Source: Taibaiella sp. (GTDB taxonomy: Bacteria; Bacteroidota; Bacteroidia; Chitinophagales; Chitinophagaceae). Taken from it: a stretch of 64,000 nt of DNA. Positions 10,657 to 19,776 of this stretch are shown here, one piece after another. The notes beneath the pieces are model-generated. The model was not told the DNA's origin. It was given only the letters and a program-made list of their open reading frames with translations, and ran no database searches. The DNA lies in NCBI GenBank assembly GCA_016786705.1, contig JAEUVV010000007.1, forward strand, positions 124,001 through 188,000. Reading direction: 5' to 3'. How positions within the stretch are numbered: position 1 is the stretch's first letter; every line of letters begins with the position of its first letter. The position numbers and the translations under genes were made by a program.

Positions 10657-12078
10657 ATGAAAATAGAACAAATTTACACCGGTTGCCTGGCGCAGGGAGC
10701 CTATTACATCGTTTCCAACGGCGAAGCGGCAATTATTGATCCCTTAAGGGAAATCAAACCTTACCTGGAGCGGTTAAAGAAAGACAATGTCACGCTGAAA
10801 TATATTTTCGAAACCCACTTCCACGCCGATTTCGTATCAGGCCACCTGGACCTGAGCAAAGCTACCGGTGCGCCTGTAGTATACGGCCCTACCGCGCAAC
10901 CCGCTTTTGATGCCACCATCGCGACGGATGGGCAATCTTTCCGGATCGGGGCGATCACGATTACCGCTTTACATACACCCGGCCATACTTTAGAAAGTAC
11001 TTGTTACTTACTGAAAGATGAAGCGGGTAAGGATATTGCCCTGTTCAGCGGTGATACTTTGTTTTTAGGAGATGTAGGCCGCCCGGACCTGGCACAGAAA
11101 GCTGCGGATATGACCATGGAAGATCTTGCAGGCATGCTGTATGAAAGCCTGCAGGCAAAAATCATGCCTTTGGCGGATGAGGTAACCGTTTACCCGGCAC
11201 ATGGCGCCGGCTCTGCATGCGGCAAGAATATGCAGAAAGAAACGGTAGATAGCCTGGGTAACCAGAAAAAAACCAATTATGCCCTAAACCAACCTGATAA
11301 AGCCAGCTTTATAGCTGCCGTGACCGAAGGGCTTTTACCGCCGCCCGGATATTTTGGCATGAATGTAGCCATGAATAAACTGGGCTATGAAAATTTTGAG
11401 ACAGTTCTGAATAAGGCAAAAACACCTTTAACCCCGGAAGCGTTTGAAGCTGCAGTTGAAGAAACCGGCGCTTTAGTGCTGGACACCCGTAACAGCGGCG
11501 TATTTTCAAAAGGTTTTATCCCTAATTCTATTAATATAGGCATTAAAGGTGACTTCGCCCCTTGGGTAGGCGCTATGATCGTCGACGTAAAACAACCCTT
11601 ACTGCTGGTTACTGATGAAGGTATGGAGGAAGAAGTGATTACCCGCCTGAGCCGTGTAGGCTTTGACAACGTGGTCGGTTACCTGCAGGGGGGATTCGAG
11701 GCCTGGCAAAACAGCGGCAAAGAAATTGATACGGTAGACCGGATCGACGCGGCAACTTTTGCCGAACGTTATAAAGCGCAGGACACGGTCATTGATGTGC
11801 GTAAAGAAGGCGAATACGAAGCTTCCCATGTAAACGAAGCTTCCCATGTAAACGAAGCTTACCTGAGGCCATTAGCTGCTATTAATGAATGGATCGGCGA
11901 TCTGCCGGAGGAACATTTCTTCCTCCACTGTGCCGGTGGCTACCGCAGTATGATCGCGGCCAGTATCCTGCAATCAAGAGGTATCCGTAATTTCACAGAG
12001 GTAGACGGAGGCTTCAATGCCATTAAAAATACGGCTGTGCCGGTGTCTGATTTCGTATGCCAATCTAAAGTACTGTAA
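10657..12078 (+). CDS. MBL-fold persulfide dioxygenase-like protein with two rhodanese domains
   Basis: This 473-residue cytoplasmic protein has an N-terminal MBL domain (about 1-245) with the motif HFHADFVSGH (54-62) and GDTLFLGDVGRPD. This is typical of ETHE1/Blh persulfide dioxygenases, which use one iron to oxidise glutathione- or other persulfides. Two rhodanese domains follow. The first (about 258-355) has LVTDEG where the catalytic loop should be and lacks the Cys. The second (about 370-465) keeps the active loop HCAGGYRS (Cys near 425). An 18-bp in-frame tandem duplication (11818-11853) repeats EASHVN just before the second domain's first strand-loop. The TAATG junction couples it to the methyltransferase, and thioredoxin follows. 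Confidence 0.88.
   Translation: MKIEQIYTGCLAQGAYYIVSNGEAAIIDPLREIKPYLERLKKDNVTLKYIFETHFHADFVSGHLDLSKATGAPVVYGPTAQPAFDATIATDGQSFRIGAITITALHTPGHTLESTCYLLKDEAGKDIALFSGDTLFLGDVGRPDLAQKAADMTMEDLAGMLYESLQAKIMPLADEVTVYPAHGAGSACGKNMQKETVDSLGNQKKTNYALNQPDKASFIAAVTEGLLPPPGYFGMNVAMNKLGYENFETVLNKAKTPLTPEAFEAAVEETGALVLDTRNSGVFSKGFIPNSINIGIKGDFAPWVGAMIVDVKQPLLLVTDEGMEEEVITRLSRVGFDNVVGYLQGGFEAWQNSGKEIDTVDRIDAATFAERYKAQDTVIDVRKEGEYEASHVNEASHVNEAYLRPLAAINEWIGDLPEEHFFLHCAGGYRSMIAASILQSRGIRNFTEVDGGFNAIKNTAVPVSDFVCQSKVL
11818..11853 (+). repeat. 18-bp perfect tandem duplication inside the rhodanese gene
   Basis: Two identical copies of GAAGCTTCCCATGTAAAC lie back to back, followed by a further partial GAAGCTT. 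The frame is preserved, inserting a second EASHVN in the rhodanese domain. Confidence 0.95.
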
Positions 12079-12671
12079 TGAACACGGCAGAATGGGTGAA
12101 CGGCAACTACTGGGATAAGCGCTGGCAGGCGGCAGAGACCGGCTGGGATATTGGCCATGCAGCGCCGGCGATCATGGAATTCATGCAAACGGTAAGCAAC
12201 AAGCAGTTAAAAATACTGATCCCCGGATGCGGTAATGCTTACGAAGCGGAAGCTTTGCTACAGGCTGGTTTCACTGATATCACCCTACTGGATATTTCCG
12301 AGACTTTAGTACAGAAATTGAACGCGAAATATAGTGAGTCGAACGCGATTAAAGTAATCTACGGAGATTTTTTCGGGCATGAGGCACAATATGACATAAT
12401 TATCGAGCAAACCTTCTTCTGCGCGCTCAACCCGGCATTAAGGCAGCAGTACGCGGTCAAAGCGGCATCTTTATTAAAAGAAAACGGACAAATTACCGGT
12501 GTTTTGTTCAACAGGGTATTTGAGCAGGAAGGTCCGCCTTATGGGGGCACGACAGATGAATACAAACAGTACTTTGGCACACTTTTTGAAATTAAAAAGA
12601 TGGAGGATTGCTATAACAGCATCCCGCCCCGAAAAGGGTCTGAAGTATTTATAAATCTTAAAAAGAAGTAG
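12078..12671 (+). CDS. TPMT-family SAM-dependent methyltransferase
   Basis: This 197-residue protein opens with NGNYWDKRWQAAETGWDIG, the N-terminal signature of thiopurine/thiol S-methyltransferase-like proteins. The SAM-binding motif I ILIPGCGNAYEAEAL follows at about 46-60, then LLDIS and the IIEQTFFCALNP segment. Family members methylate thiols, selenium or halide-type nucleophiles; the physiological substrate here is unknown. The start overlaps the preceding stop by 1 nt (TAATG) and its stop is 1 nt before the thioredoxin ATG, so the three genes form a tight operon. That context fits handling of reactive sulfur species, which is inference. Confidence 0.85.
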   Translation: MNTAEWVNGNYWDKRWQAAETGWDIGHAAPAIMEFMQTVSNKQLKILIPGCGNAYEAEALLQAGFTDITLLDISETLVQKLNAKYSESNAIKVIYGDFFGHEAQYDIIIEQTFFCALNPALRQQYAVKAASLLKENGQITGVLFNRVFEQEGPPYGGTTDEYKQYFGTLFEIKKMEDCYNSIPPRKGSEVFINLKKK

Positions 12672-12672
12672 T

Positions 12673-12972
12673 ATGCAAGATAAATTCCAGCAACTGATCA
12701 ACAGTGAGCAACCCATTTTAATTGACTTTTATGCCACCTGGTGTGGCCCCTGCCAGGCAATGGCGCCGGTGCTCGAAAATGTAAAACATGAAATGGGTGA
12801 AGCGGCCAGGGTCGTAAAGATCGACGTGGATAAATTCCAGGAGATCGCCGGCCAATACCAGGTACAGTCTATACCCACCTTAATGATCTTTAAAAAAGGG
12901 GAGTTATTATGGCGGCATACTGGCGGCGCTCCCGGTTCTGAACTGGTAAAGCGTTTAAAGTCTTTTGCTTAA
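12673..12972 (+). CDS. Thioredoxin
   Basis: This 99-residue classical thioredoxin has the active site WCGPC at 23-27, the cis-Pro segment QSIPTLMIFKKGE, and DFYATW before the active site. It has no signal peptide, so it is a cytoplasmic disulfide reductase. It is the last gene of the MBL-rhodanese / methyltransferase / thioredoxin operon, and a 19-bp-stem terminator follows 11 nt after the stop. It may re-reduce the rhodanese or dioxygenase partner. Whether this is the main cellular thioredoxin cannot be told from this window. Confidence 0.93.
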   Translation: MQDKFQQLINSEQPILIDFYATWCGPCQAMAPVLENVKHEMGEAARVVKIDVDKFQEIAGQYQVQSIPTLMIFKKGELLWRHTGGAPGSELVKRLKSFA

Positions 12973-12983
12973 TCAACAAGCTT

Positions 12984-13024
12984 AAAATATGAAAGACATT
13001 CCGGTGGAATGTCTTTCATATTTT
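12984..13024. terminator. Strong bidirectional terminator hairpin
   Basis: A 19-bp perfect stem (AAAATATGAAAGACATTCC paired with its complement) closes a GGT loop. T-rich flanks occur on both strands. It separates the thioredoxin operon from the convergent small lipoprotein gene. Confidence 0.9.
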
Positions 13025-13041
13025 ATAAAAAGGTCAAAAAT

Positions 13042-13299
13042 TTATTTTAAATCGCAGGTTTCCGTAGTCACGATACCCATATCCGTATAGGTCTTGGAGC
13101 CTGCCTGGCATAAGCTTTTCGCATTCTTATTGGTATCTTTTATTTCATATTCCCGCGGCGGAGTAGTAGGTAATCCCGGCTTTCCCTCATAAGTGATTTT
13201 ACACTCGCAGCGATAATTTCTCACACAGGAAGTCATTCCAAAAACTGCGCCTGATAGTAAGATTGCCGAAAGACCAAAACTTAGTAAATGCTTCTGCAT
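13042..13299 (-). CDS. Small predicted lipoprotein, Cys-rich
   Basis: This protein is 85 residues from the ATG at 13299; the frame extends 7 codons further upstream, but MQKHLLSFGLSAILLSG is a proper signal peptide start. A lipobox-like GMTSC is followed by RNYRCECKITYEGK and two further cysteines (AKSLCQAG, TTETCDLK), so the mature domain could hold two disulfides. Similar tiny lipoproteins are common and uncharacterised in Bacteroidota. No function is assigned. It is convergent with the thioredoxin operon. Confidence 0.7.
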   Translation of the reverse strand: MQKHLLSFGLSAILLSGAVFGMTSCVRNYRCECKITYEGKPGLPTTPPREYEIKDTNKNAKSLCQAGSKTYTDMGIVTTETCDLK

Positions 13300-13454
13300 A
13301 ATGATATAGTTTATTCTCAAATTTTACCAAAGATAATGTTCTGCTATTAGAAATCAAAGGCCGCCCGGAATTTTATTCAGAATAGGAAAATATTTCCGGG
13401 GCCGGAAAGCTGCTAATCTTTATTTTTGTTGACCAGGTACCAAAGCTCATCATA

Positions 13455-14111
13455 TTGTCCGCCACTTACTACCAGCTATTAGAGATCCCGGCAGATGCCG
13501 ACCCGCTGACGATCAAAAAATCGTTCCGACGGCTGGCTATGCAGTATCACCCGGACAAAAACGGCGGCAATAGTTTCAGCCAGGCGCATTACCTGCTGAT
13601 CCAGGAAGCCTACCAAATACTGTCCGACCCGGAGCAGCGGAAAGCCTATGACACGGAATTATGGCTTTCCCAAAAGCAATCTTTTTACCAGGGTACAACC
13701 GCCAGCCCCGCGGTGATGATCAAAAGGCTGCAAAAGTTTTCAGAAGCGGTATTGATACAGAAGCGTTTTTCCGTGCTTGAGGACCATCTTACCGCTTTTC
13801 TCCTGGATGCGATGAACACCGTGAATATGTCCGTATTCCAGGCCAAAGCGACTAAAAACGAACAGGAAGTCTTCGCCGACTACATCCTTTTCCTGGCCAA
13901 GGACTTACCTAAAATTTTCAGGGACCAGGTATTTGAGCGCCTGAAGGATACATTGGGGCAACAACTGGAAGATATTGACCTGAAAATTTCCAGTATTCAG
14001 CAACAAAAGCGTACAGCAGACTGGTACCAGAAAAATATATTCTGGTTATTACTGGCCATCGGCATTTTATTGTGCCTGTTGATGTATTTCTATGTAAAGA
14101 CCCGCCGCTAG
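13455..14111 (+). CDS. Membrane-anchored J-domain protein
   Basis: This 218-residue protein has a J domain at about 4-66 (YYQLLEIPADADPLTIKKSF, HPD at 32-34, AYQILSDPEQRKAYD). A charged helical middle region follows, then a C-terminal transmembrane helix (about 194-214, FWLLLAIGILLCLLMYFYV) and KTRR on the far side, giving a tail-anchored topology with the J domain in the cytoplasm. It would recruit DnaK to the membrane. It lacks the Gly/Phe and zinc regions of true DnaJ. The start is TTG at 13455; no ATG or GTG occurs in frame near the J domain, so the start is less certain. Its 3' end overlaps the convergent rRNA methyltransferase gene by 4 nt. Confidence 0.85.
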   Translation: MSATYYQLLEIPADADPLTIKKSFRRLAMQYHPDKNGGNSFSQAHYLLIQEAYQILSDPEQRKAYDTELWLSQKQSFYQGTTASPAVMIKRLQKFSEAVLIQKRFSVLEDHLTAFLLDAMNTVNMSVFQAKATKNEQEVFADYILFLAKDLPKIFRDQVFERLKDTLGQQLEDIDLKISSIQQQKRTADWYQKNIFWLLLAIGILLCLLMYFYVKTRR

Positions 14112-15463
14112 TCTATATCCATACGGATGCGATGGCTTTTAGGCAGGTAATTATTCATGCGGTTGGGCATCCATTTTCCCCAGCCTAAGCCTAATTGCTG
14201 GTAGCAGGCCACCTGCCAGCCTTTATAACCTTTATCCGTTTGCACGGCTTCCTTTTTCAGGAAACGCAATGCTTCCTGGAAGTCCAGGTGCACTCTGGGC
14301 ACTTCTTCAGATAGATAAATGCTCGTAGCCAGGTCATGCTCCGGCACCACATCTTTAAGCAGTTGTCCTAAAGTTGTTCCCGCTTTTTTAATATATAAAT
14401 TACTCTTTAAACCGGCCCAATGCTGCATATGTTCGGGATGCAATGCATAGTTCATTTCCTGGTGCTGCAATAAAGCGAAAGGAGCTTTTAAATAGGGCTG
14501 AAAAGCTGCTGCAGTGCGCTTTAACAGCTTTTCATCTACTTTCATTTTGCTACTGCCCGACCACAATTGATCTGCTGCAAAGCCTTCGTTTTTACGGAAT
14601 ACGGCCATGAAAAAACCTTCTCCTTTCAGCTTCCAGGGATAACAACGATAACCCCGGGCCTGGCATTGCTCAGACAGGGTTTCAGTCACGCCCCATGATC
14701 CATCCAGTTGCAGGCCAAGGGAACTCAGGTTATGCTCTTTCACGAGCCAGTCCAGCATTTGCTCATTTTCTTCGGGAGAAAAAGAGCAAGTAGCATAGAT
14801 CAAAATCCCGTCTTTTTTCAAAGCAGGCAAGGCATCCGATAGGATCCGCTGCTGGCGCTCTTTACACAGGTTCACATTCGCCGGGCTCCACTCTTCAATA
14901 GCTTTATGATCTTTCCGCCACAGGCCGGAGCCACTACAGGGCGCGTCCACCAGCATCAGGTCAAAAAAACCTTCCAGTCTTTTAAAATCTTTAGGATCAT
15001 TATTTGATACCCAGGTATTCATCTGTCCCCAGCGGGTCATGTTCTCTACCAGGATACCCGCCCTTGTTTGTATCACCTCGTTAGAGAGCAGTAAGTCCTC
15101 CGGCTTCAATAATGAAGCCAGCAAAGTGCTTTTACCACCGGGCGCTGCACAAAGGTCTAAGGCCTTTATGGGTTTTGAAGCATCAATGAATTGCCGGAAC
15201 GCCTGCTCAATCAACATCGATGAGGCCTCCTGTACATAGTAAGCCCCGGCATGAAATAATGGATCTAATGTAAAACTCGGGCGCTCGGATAAGTATCTGC
15301 CGCCTGTACTCCAGGGCACTTCTGATGCATAGTCGATAGCGGCCGGTTTATGCGGGTTCAGGCGGATAGAAACCGGGATCGGTGACAGGTGTGCAGCTGT
15401 ATATGCAGCTTCATCCCAGTCCGGTGCCGCTGAAAATACATTGTGAGGGAGTTGTGTTGTCAT
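14108..15463 (-). CDS. rsmF: RsmB/RsmF-type rRNA (cytosine-5-)methyltransferase
   Basis: This 451-residue protein is of the NOL1/NOP2/Sun family. Motif I is LCAAPGGKSTLL (104-115), motif IV is DAPCSGSG with Cys176, and motif VI is ATCSFSPEENEQ with the nucleophilic Cys226. The C-terminal part (about 290-451) resembles the RsmF/YebU PUA-like extension. It methylates a cytosine in 16S rRNA, though the exact position cannot be read from the sequence. It lies 5 nt downstream of the PagL-like gene on the same strand, likely cotranscribed. The 3' end overlaps the J-protein gene by 4 nt in convergent orientation. Confidence 0.88.
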   Translation of the reverse strand: MTTQLPHNVFSAAPDWDEAAYTAAHLSPIPVSIRLNPHKPAAIDYASEVPWSTGGRYLSERPSFTLDPLFHAGAYYVQEASSMLIEQAFRQFIDASKPIKALDLCAAPGGKSTLLASLLKPEDLLLSNEVIQTRAGILVENMTRWGQMNTWVSNNDPKDFKRLEGFFDLMLVDAPCSGSGLWRKDHKAIEEWSPANVNLCKERQQRILSDALPALKKDGILIYATCSFSPEENEQMLDWLVKEHNLSSLGLQLDGSWGVTETLSEQCQARGYRCYPWKLKGEGFFMAVFRKNEGFAADQLWSGSSKMKVDEKLLKRTAAAFQPYLKAPFALLQHQEMNYALHPEHMQHWAGLKSNLYIKKAGTTLGQLLKDVVPEHDLATSIYLSEEVPRVHLDFQEALRFLKKEAVQTDKGYKGWQVACYQQLGLGWGKWMPNRMNNYLPKSHRIRMDID

Positions 15464-15468
15464 AAGTA

Positions 15469-16650
15469 CTAAAATCCGAAGTTCAGGCCCAGCTCCAAAA
15501 GCTCGGCCCTGTTGGTATGTGCTTTTAATAAAAGCGAGAAGACGCCTTCTTTCAGGATGCCTGTTTCCCGTTTGTAAAAATAAAAATTCGCGCCTATTTT
15601 CTGGTAATATTTCTCGGTCTGCTGATCTATTTTTTTCAGGTAATATCCTCCTTGCAATACAATACCAAAGCGGTTAAATTCAAATTCATTCCCTATAAAC
15701 ACAGAGCTCTGGCTGGAATATTTATTTTCCTCGCCTACATGGCGCTGGTTATATTTCAGGTTAGCATACATAGCCGTATTATAAGTATAATCTATGCCCA
15801 GGATCATTTTATTTTTGCCCAGGTACCTTTTGGTAGCGAACACACCTGCATTATAGATGCGGTTCAGGCCCCCGTCGGGCAGGTCTTTTTCTATAAAGGC
15901 AATACTTCCTTTGGCATAGACCAATATCCTGTTTTTTAAAACGGGTAGGTCTCTTGCGATCCTTTGCGGTTTATTGGTTACGGGAAAATAGCGCAGCCCG
16001 GCCTGTATACCCCAGATATTGATCCCGAAGTTAGGTCTTCTGTAAGAAGCATTGGATACATGGATCAGGTGCGCGCCTGCCTGTACTTCAAAATGCTCAT
16101 TTACAATATACCGAAGGTCTGTTTGTAAAGGCGTAAAATTATTCAGGTTGCCGCCGATGGTTTCATTCTCCAGGTTATTGTTGGGCACTCTCTGGTAAGG
16201 CTTCGTTACATAACCAAAACCCATCCCTGCGCGCAGGGACCAGGTAAAATGTTCTTTGGTGATAATACGCAATCTTAAATGCGGCGCGATCGCAAAAACT
16301 TCCCCGTAAAGGTCGCGGTTGTTATAGTTCAGGTAGAACAGGCCCAGGCCGGCTTCGGGATAGCCCCGGCGCACCTGCCAGTCTTTAGTGCCTTTAAATT
16401 TTTTAGTGAGGCTCAACTCAAAGGTCGCCGTATTCTTTGCCAGGGGCGCGGTGATCTTTTTGCTATGGCGCATCATATTACTATGGTAGTAATTGCTTTC
16501 TATGCCCACGCCTTCCCAGGCTTCCTGGGCGTTCAGAGAGTGAGAAAAAAACAGCCATAAAAAAGGGGCACAAATATATTTCAGGTTCAAAGGGATTTCT
16601 TTTTGAAAGCCAAATTTAAGGCAAATCCGAAGAAATGAAAATAAATACAA
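15469..16650 (-). CDS. Outer-membrane lipid A deacylase (PagL/acyloxyacyl hydrolase family)
   Basis: This 393-residue predicted beta-barrel protein carries the PagL catalytic signature LIHVSNASYRRPNFG near 195-209 (His197, Ser199, Asn200). Alternating hydrophobic strands run throughout, and it ends with the aromatic LLELGLNFGF typical of outer-membrane barrels. A signal peptide is embedded at about 21-41 (LNLKYICAPFLWLFFSHSLNAQ). The 20 residues before it look superfluous, so a TTG start at residue 21 is a reasonable alternative. The barrel is longer than Pseudomonas PagL, as in many Bacteroidota homologues. Predicted to remove acyl chains from lipid A at the outer membrane; the activity is inferred. 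Confidence 0.8.
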   Translation of the reverse strand: MYLFSFLRICLKFGFQKEIPLNLKYICAPFLWLFFSHSLNAQEAWEGVGIESNYYHSNMMRHSKKITAPLAKNTATFELSLTKKFKGTKDWQVRRGYPEAGLGLFYLNYNNRDLYGEVFAIAPHLRLRIITKEHFTWSLRAGMGFGYVTKPYQRVPNNNLENETIGGNLNNFTPLQTDLRYIVNEHFEVQAGAHLIHVSNASYRRPNFGINIWGIQAGLRYFPVTNKPQRIARDLPVLKNRILVYAKGSIAFIEKDLPDGGLNRIYNAGVFATKRYLGKNKMILGIDYTYNTAMYANLKYNQRHVGEENKYSSQSSVFIGNEFEFNRFGIVLQGGYYLKKIDQQTEKYYQKIGANFYFYKRETGILKEGVFSLLLKAHTNRAELLELGLNFGF

Positions 16651-16770
16651 TTTAAGCGAAAAAAATGCCTGGCTTAAGTACTAATAAAAAATCAACCCAT
16701 CTATTAACAGGATAGTACTGTAAAGTATAAGGGATCCTGCTAATAACAGAATCCTTCTTATACCATTAAT

Positions 16771-18992
16771 TTATTGTTTAATGAACTTACATGTTTCTTC
16801 TACTACTCCCTGCTGCAAAACAACGGTATAAATACCTGCGGCTAAAACTGCTACATTAATTGGTGAATTCAACATACCTCGAGCAACAATCTCCCCGGCG
16901 TAATTAACGACCTAGTAAGATGTATTAGCATTTTGATCAAAAGCTTTAGACAACCGAACTGTTAAGGAATTTCCAACTGGATTCGGGAATACGGAAGACT
17001 TATTTTCAGCCTCTTTTATTTGCATCTTTGCCATCATGGGAATGCTACCTCCATCCTCTATGTCTCCAAATTTCAGATAATCAACAAGCAGATCTGTTCT
17101 TACTCTTTGAACCAAAGAATCGACCCTTTGTGTATCTTCGGGGCTATTGAGCACGTTATTGGCCAATCTCGCGATCACAGCGTTTTCATACTTTACGCTA
17201 TCACTTGCTGAAAACTGTGCTTCAAAATAAAATGCAGAGGAATCTTTAGTCATAAAAGTTGCATGTTCGGCCCAAAGAGGAAGATCCAATCTAGCGTATT
17301 CACTGAAAAACCTTATACTACTGCCCGTGAAAGTTTTTGATTCATCGCAAACGGCAGAGGTTACATTAAGCGTCCATGTGGCTCTATATCTTCTTTCTGT
17401 ATGGGGGATAACAGGTGTGGTAAAGCTTGAGCCGTTGCCTGTAAATGTCATATTACCCCCGGGCAAATCTAAAAATTCTATAGATACGTTCCAATGGTAT
17501 TGAAAATGCGGATTGGGGTTCTGAATATGGAACGTAAAGCTTTGAGTGGTCATAAAGCTGCTGCGGGTACAAATGGCCCTGGTATTGGCCTGGGTAGGCA
17601 CCCCGGCATAGACTTGCTTACCAACAGTTAGCGGATAAGGACAGCCTGGAACGGTATAGTTATAAATTAAATGCGCATTATGGTCGCTGCTGTTTACATT
17701 TAAAGAGGGCATCACGGTATTGCCACCAGAGAGGGGGACATTAAACATATCGCCATAAAATACACTCCACTGGCCGCCACTCACCCCTACAGGCAGCGTA
17801 TAGGCAGCGCCGGGGCAAAAAACATCTGGCCCGGATATACCGCCTGCGGGCGGACTGCAGAGGTTAACATTATTGTCTTCCTCTGGTCTTCTCTGAAACA
17901 CTTTAACGTAATCTATTTCCATTTGTCCCAGCGGCACATTTTCCAGGTTATAAAACATTTTTTCCCTTTTAGTAACGCCGGTAGAAAATATCAGGCGGGA
18001 GGTTGAGTGCTTATTATATGGGAATCCTTTTAGTATTTTCAAGGTTTTTGTAGTAGGCAGTACACAATCGATCACAGGAACCTGCATTGTAATACTGGGA
18101 CCAACTCCCGAAGGAGCGCCAGGCCATAGAGGTATAGTAACTGCTTCTGTGTACTTATAATAGGTTTTTATATGGTCCCCATCTACATAAAAGCTTACCC
18201 GGGTAGAGTCCCAGTCGCATTGGTAGGTATGCATGTTTCATACCTGAACCGGTTGAAGGTGATCCAGTGCCAGGCTGACTGCCTGGGATACCATTCGGTC
18301 TGCCATTCATGCACAAGACTATCTGGATTATGTGGCGGAGCCCAGGCATGCACACTATAGGTTACGCTTGGCCGCAGCTTCTCTAAAAGATCGGGAAAGG
18401 GTACCGCTACCGGGTAGCCTATAGGCGATTTCGACTCTGCAAAGTCTATTTCATTCACACCACCTACGCCCCAGAACCAGCAGGTATTCCATGAGTTGGG
18501 GAAGATAGGCATCTTGAGCCGGGCCACCAGCCGACCACTGCTAAAGTACTGCTTGCTGGAAATATAACCGGTAGTATAGTTGGCAGTATAAGGATGAGAC
18601 TGAACATAAATATTATCTTCAGGATGATAATGAATACAGGTATCGCAGGCCCAGGAGCCCGATTTCTGTATAGACTTCAGTCTTATCTTGCCCCCGCTTA
18701 CTTCAATGTTTTCATCCCGGATGATCGAATAATTGTCTGGGTAAGGTATCCTTCCATCTCCCCAGTTGTCCGAATGCTCATCTACGCCCCAGGTAGTATT
18801 GTAGGGCGACCAGATATTAGTCTTCAGGCTCGTGCCCGAGAAGTCGTCATACAGTACCAGCTTCCAGGACTGGTTTTCGCAGAGCTGTGTATTGGCTGGC
18901 AAAGTTACCGGGGGTAGTTCTTGCGCATAGCCGACGCATGCAAATGAAGCAGCTGCTACCAGCAGCTTAGCTTTAGCTAAATGTTTAATCAT
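16771..18992 (-). pseudogene. Secreted GH16 beta-glucanase-like T9SS protein, frameshifted and interrupted by a stop
   Basis: The first frame (18992 down to about 18236) has a signal peptide (MIKHLAKAKLLVAAASFACV) and a GH16 fold with KLVLYDDFSGTSL and the catalytic EIDFAE motif (Glu181, Asp183, Glu186). Just after RFRYE the reading continues one frame over as HTYQCDWDSTRVSFYVDG, the expected next GH16 strand. One base is missing near the A-run at 18236-18238. The second frame ends in a TAG at 16912-16914, inside a T9SS sorting domain beginning FPNPVGNSLTV. Beyond the stop the same frame continues sensibly (VVNYAGEIVARGML ... AAGIYTVVLQQG) to TAA at 16771. There are thus two independent lesions in a laminarinase/licheninase-type exported enzyme. 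A sequencing error could explain one lesion, less easily both. Confidence 0.85.
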
Positions 18993-19110
18993 AAATATTG
19001 ATTTTAAAATAAGAAAATCGATAAGGAGATATACTGGACACCGAAAATATCAAATTAATACATTCAAGTAAAGTTTCTATTTTAGAGATGCTCAATCAAT
19101 ATGGGATAGT

Positions 19111-19578
19111 TTAGGGTTCTTGGAAGACACCTTCTACTAAAATACTATCTGCTTCATTATCTATCTTAACAAACCAGGTAGGCGGAACAGATATTTCTAC
19201 TTTTACAGGTGGATTTTGCGATATAGTATAATATTTATCTTCATGCGATGATACTATATATGTATGCCCATTATGATAAACATATATATATTCTCTTGGA
19301 TTTCCTGAACCATTTGGGCGTTCTATTTTACTTGGATAACTGCCGCTAAAACCTCTTGGAAAACCTGTAGAAGTGAGCCATACAAAAGCAAACCCTTCAC
19401 TTTCTCGGCATTCCATTACAGCAGCCCCTTTTGTAGTAATGATAGTTACATTATTGGAACGGTATTCCGTTCCATTGACTTTCCAGTCCGAAAATTGACT
19501 GGGTTCCTTTGATTTTTTGCAGGAAATGCTATAGGTTAGCACAAAGCCAAAGTATAAGAATAAGAATATATTTTTCAT
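19111..19578 (-). CDS. Hypothetical lipoprotein
   Basis: This 155-residue protein has a signal peptide and lipobox ending in SISC (Cys20), followed by KKSKEPSQ, so it is probably an outer-membrane or periplasmic lipoprotein. The mature part is beta-rich (WKVNGTEYRSNNVTIIT; YIYVYHNGHTYIVSS) and resembles small immunoglobulin/jelly-roll-like domains of unknown function common in Bacteroidota. No catalytic motif is seen. It is downstream of the fbaB terminator and upstream of the broken GH16 gene on the same strand, and appears to be transcribed on its own. Confidence 0.75.
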   Translation of the reverse strand: MKNIFLFLYFGFVLTYSISCKKSKEPSQFSDWKVNGTEYRSNNVTIITTKGAAVMECRESEGFAFVWLTSTGFPRGFSGSYPSKIERPNGSGNPREYIYVYHNGHTYIVSSHEDKYYTISQNPPVKVEISVPPTWFVKIDNEADSILVEGVFQEP

Positions 19579-19731
19579 AGATAAATATTTAATTTAAAAA
19601 AGTTTTAGCTAAAGCTAAGATATAGAAAATATCTTATTATCAAACAAAGTATTTTAGCAATCATAATTTATAACGCCACCCTTCAATAATCCCACAGGCA
19701 AAACGTGCTTCACCTAAGCTTTAACAAAAAA

Positions 19732-19758
19732 AAGTCCCGGCCAAATCGGCCGGGACTT
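19732..19758 (-). terminator. Intrinsic terminator of fbaB
   Basis: Minus-strand arms AAGTCCCGGCC/GGCCGGGACTT are followed by an A-run on the plus strand (a run of T in the transcript). It lies 19 nt past the fbaB stop. Confidence 0.9.
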
Positions 19759-19776
19759 CCCAGTAATTTATATTTA

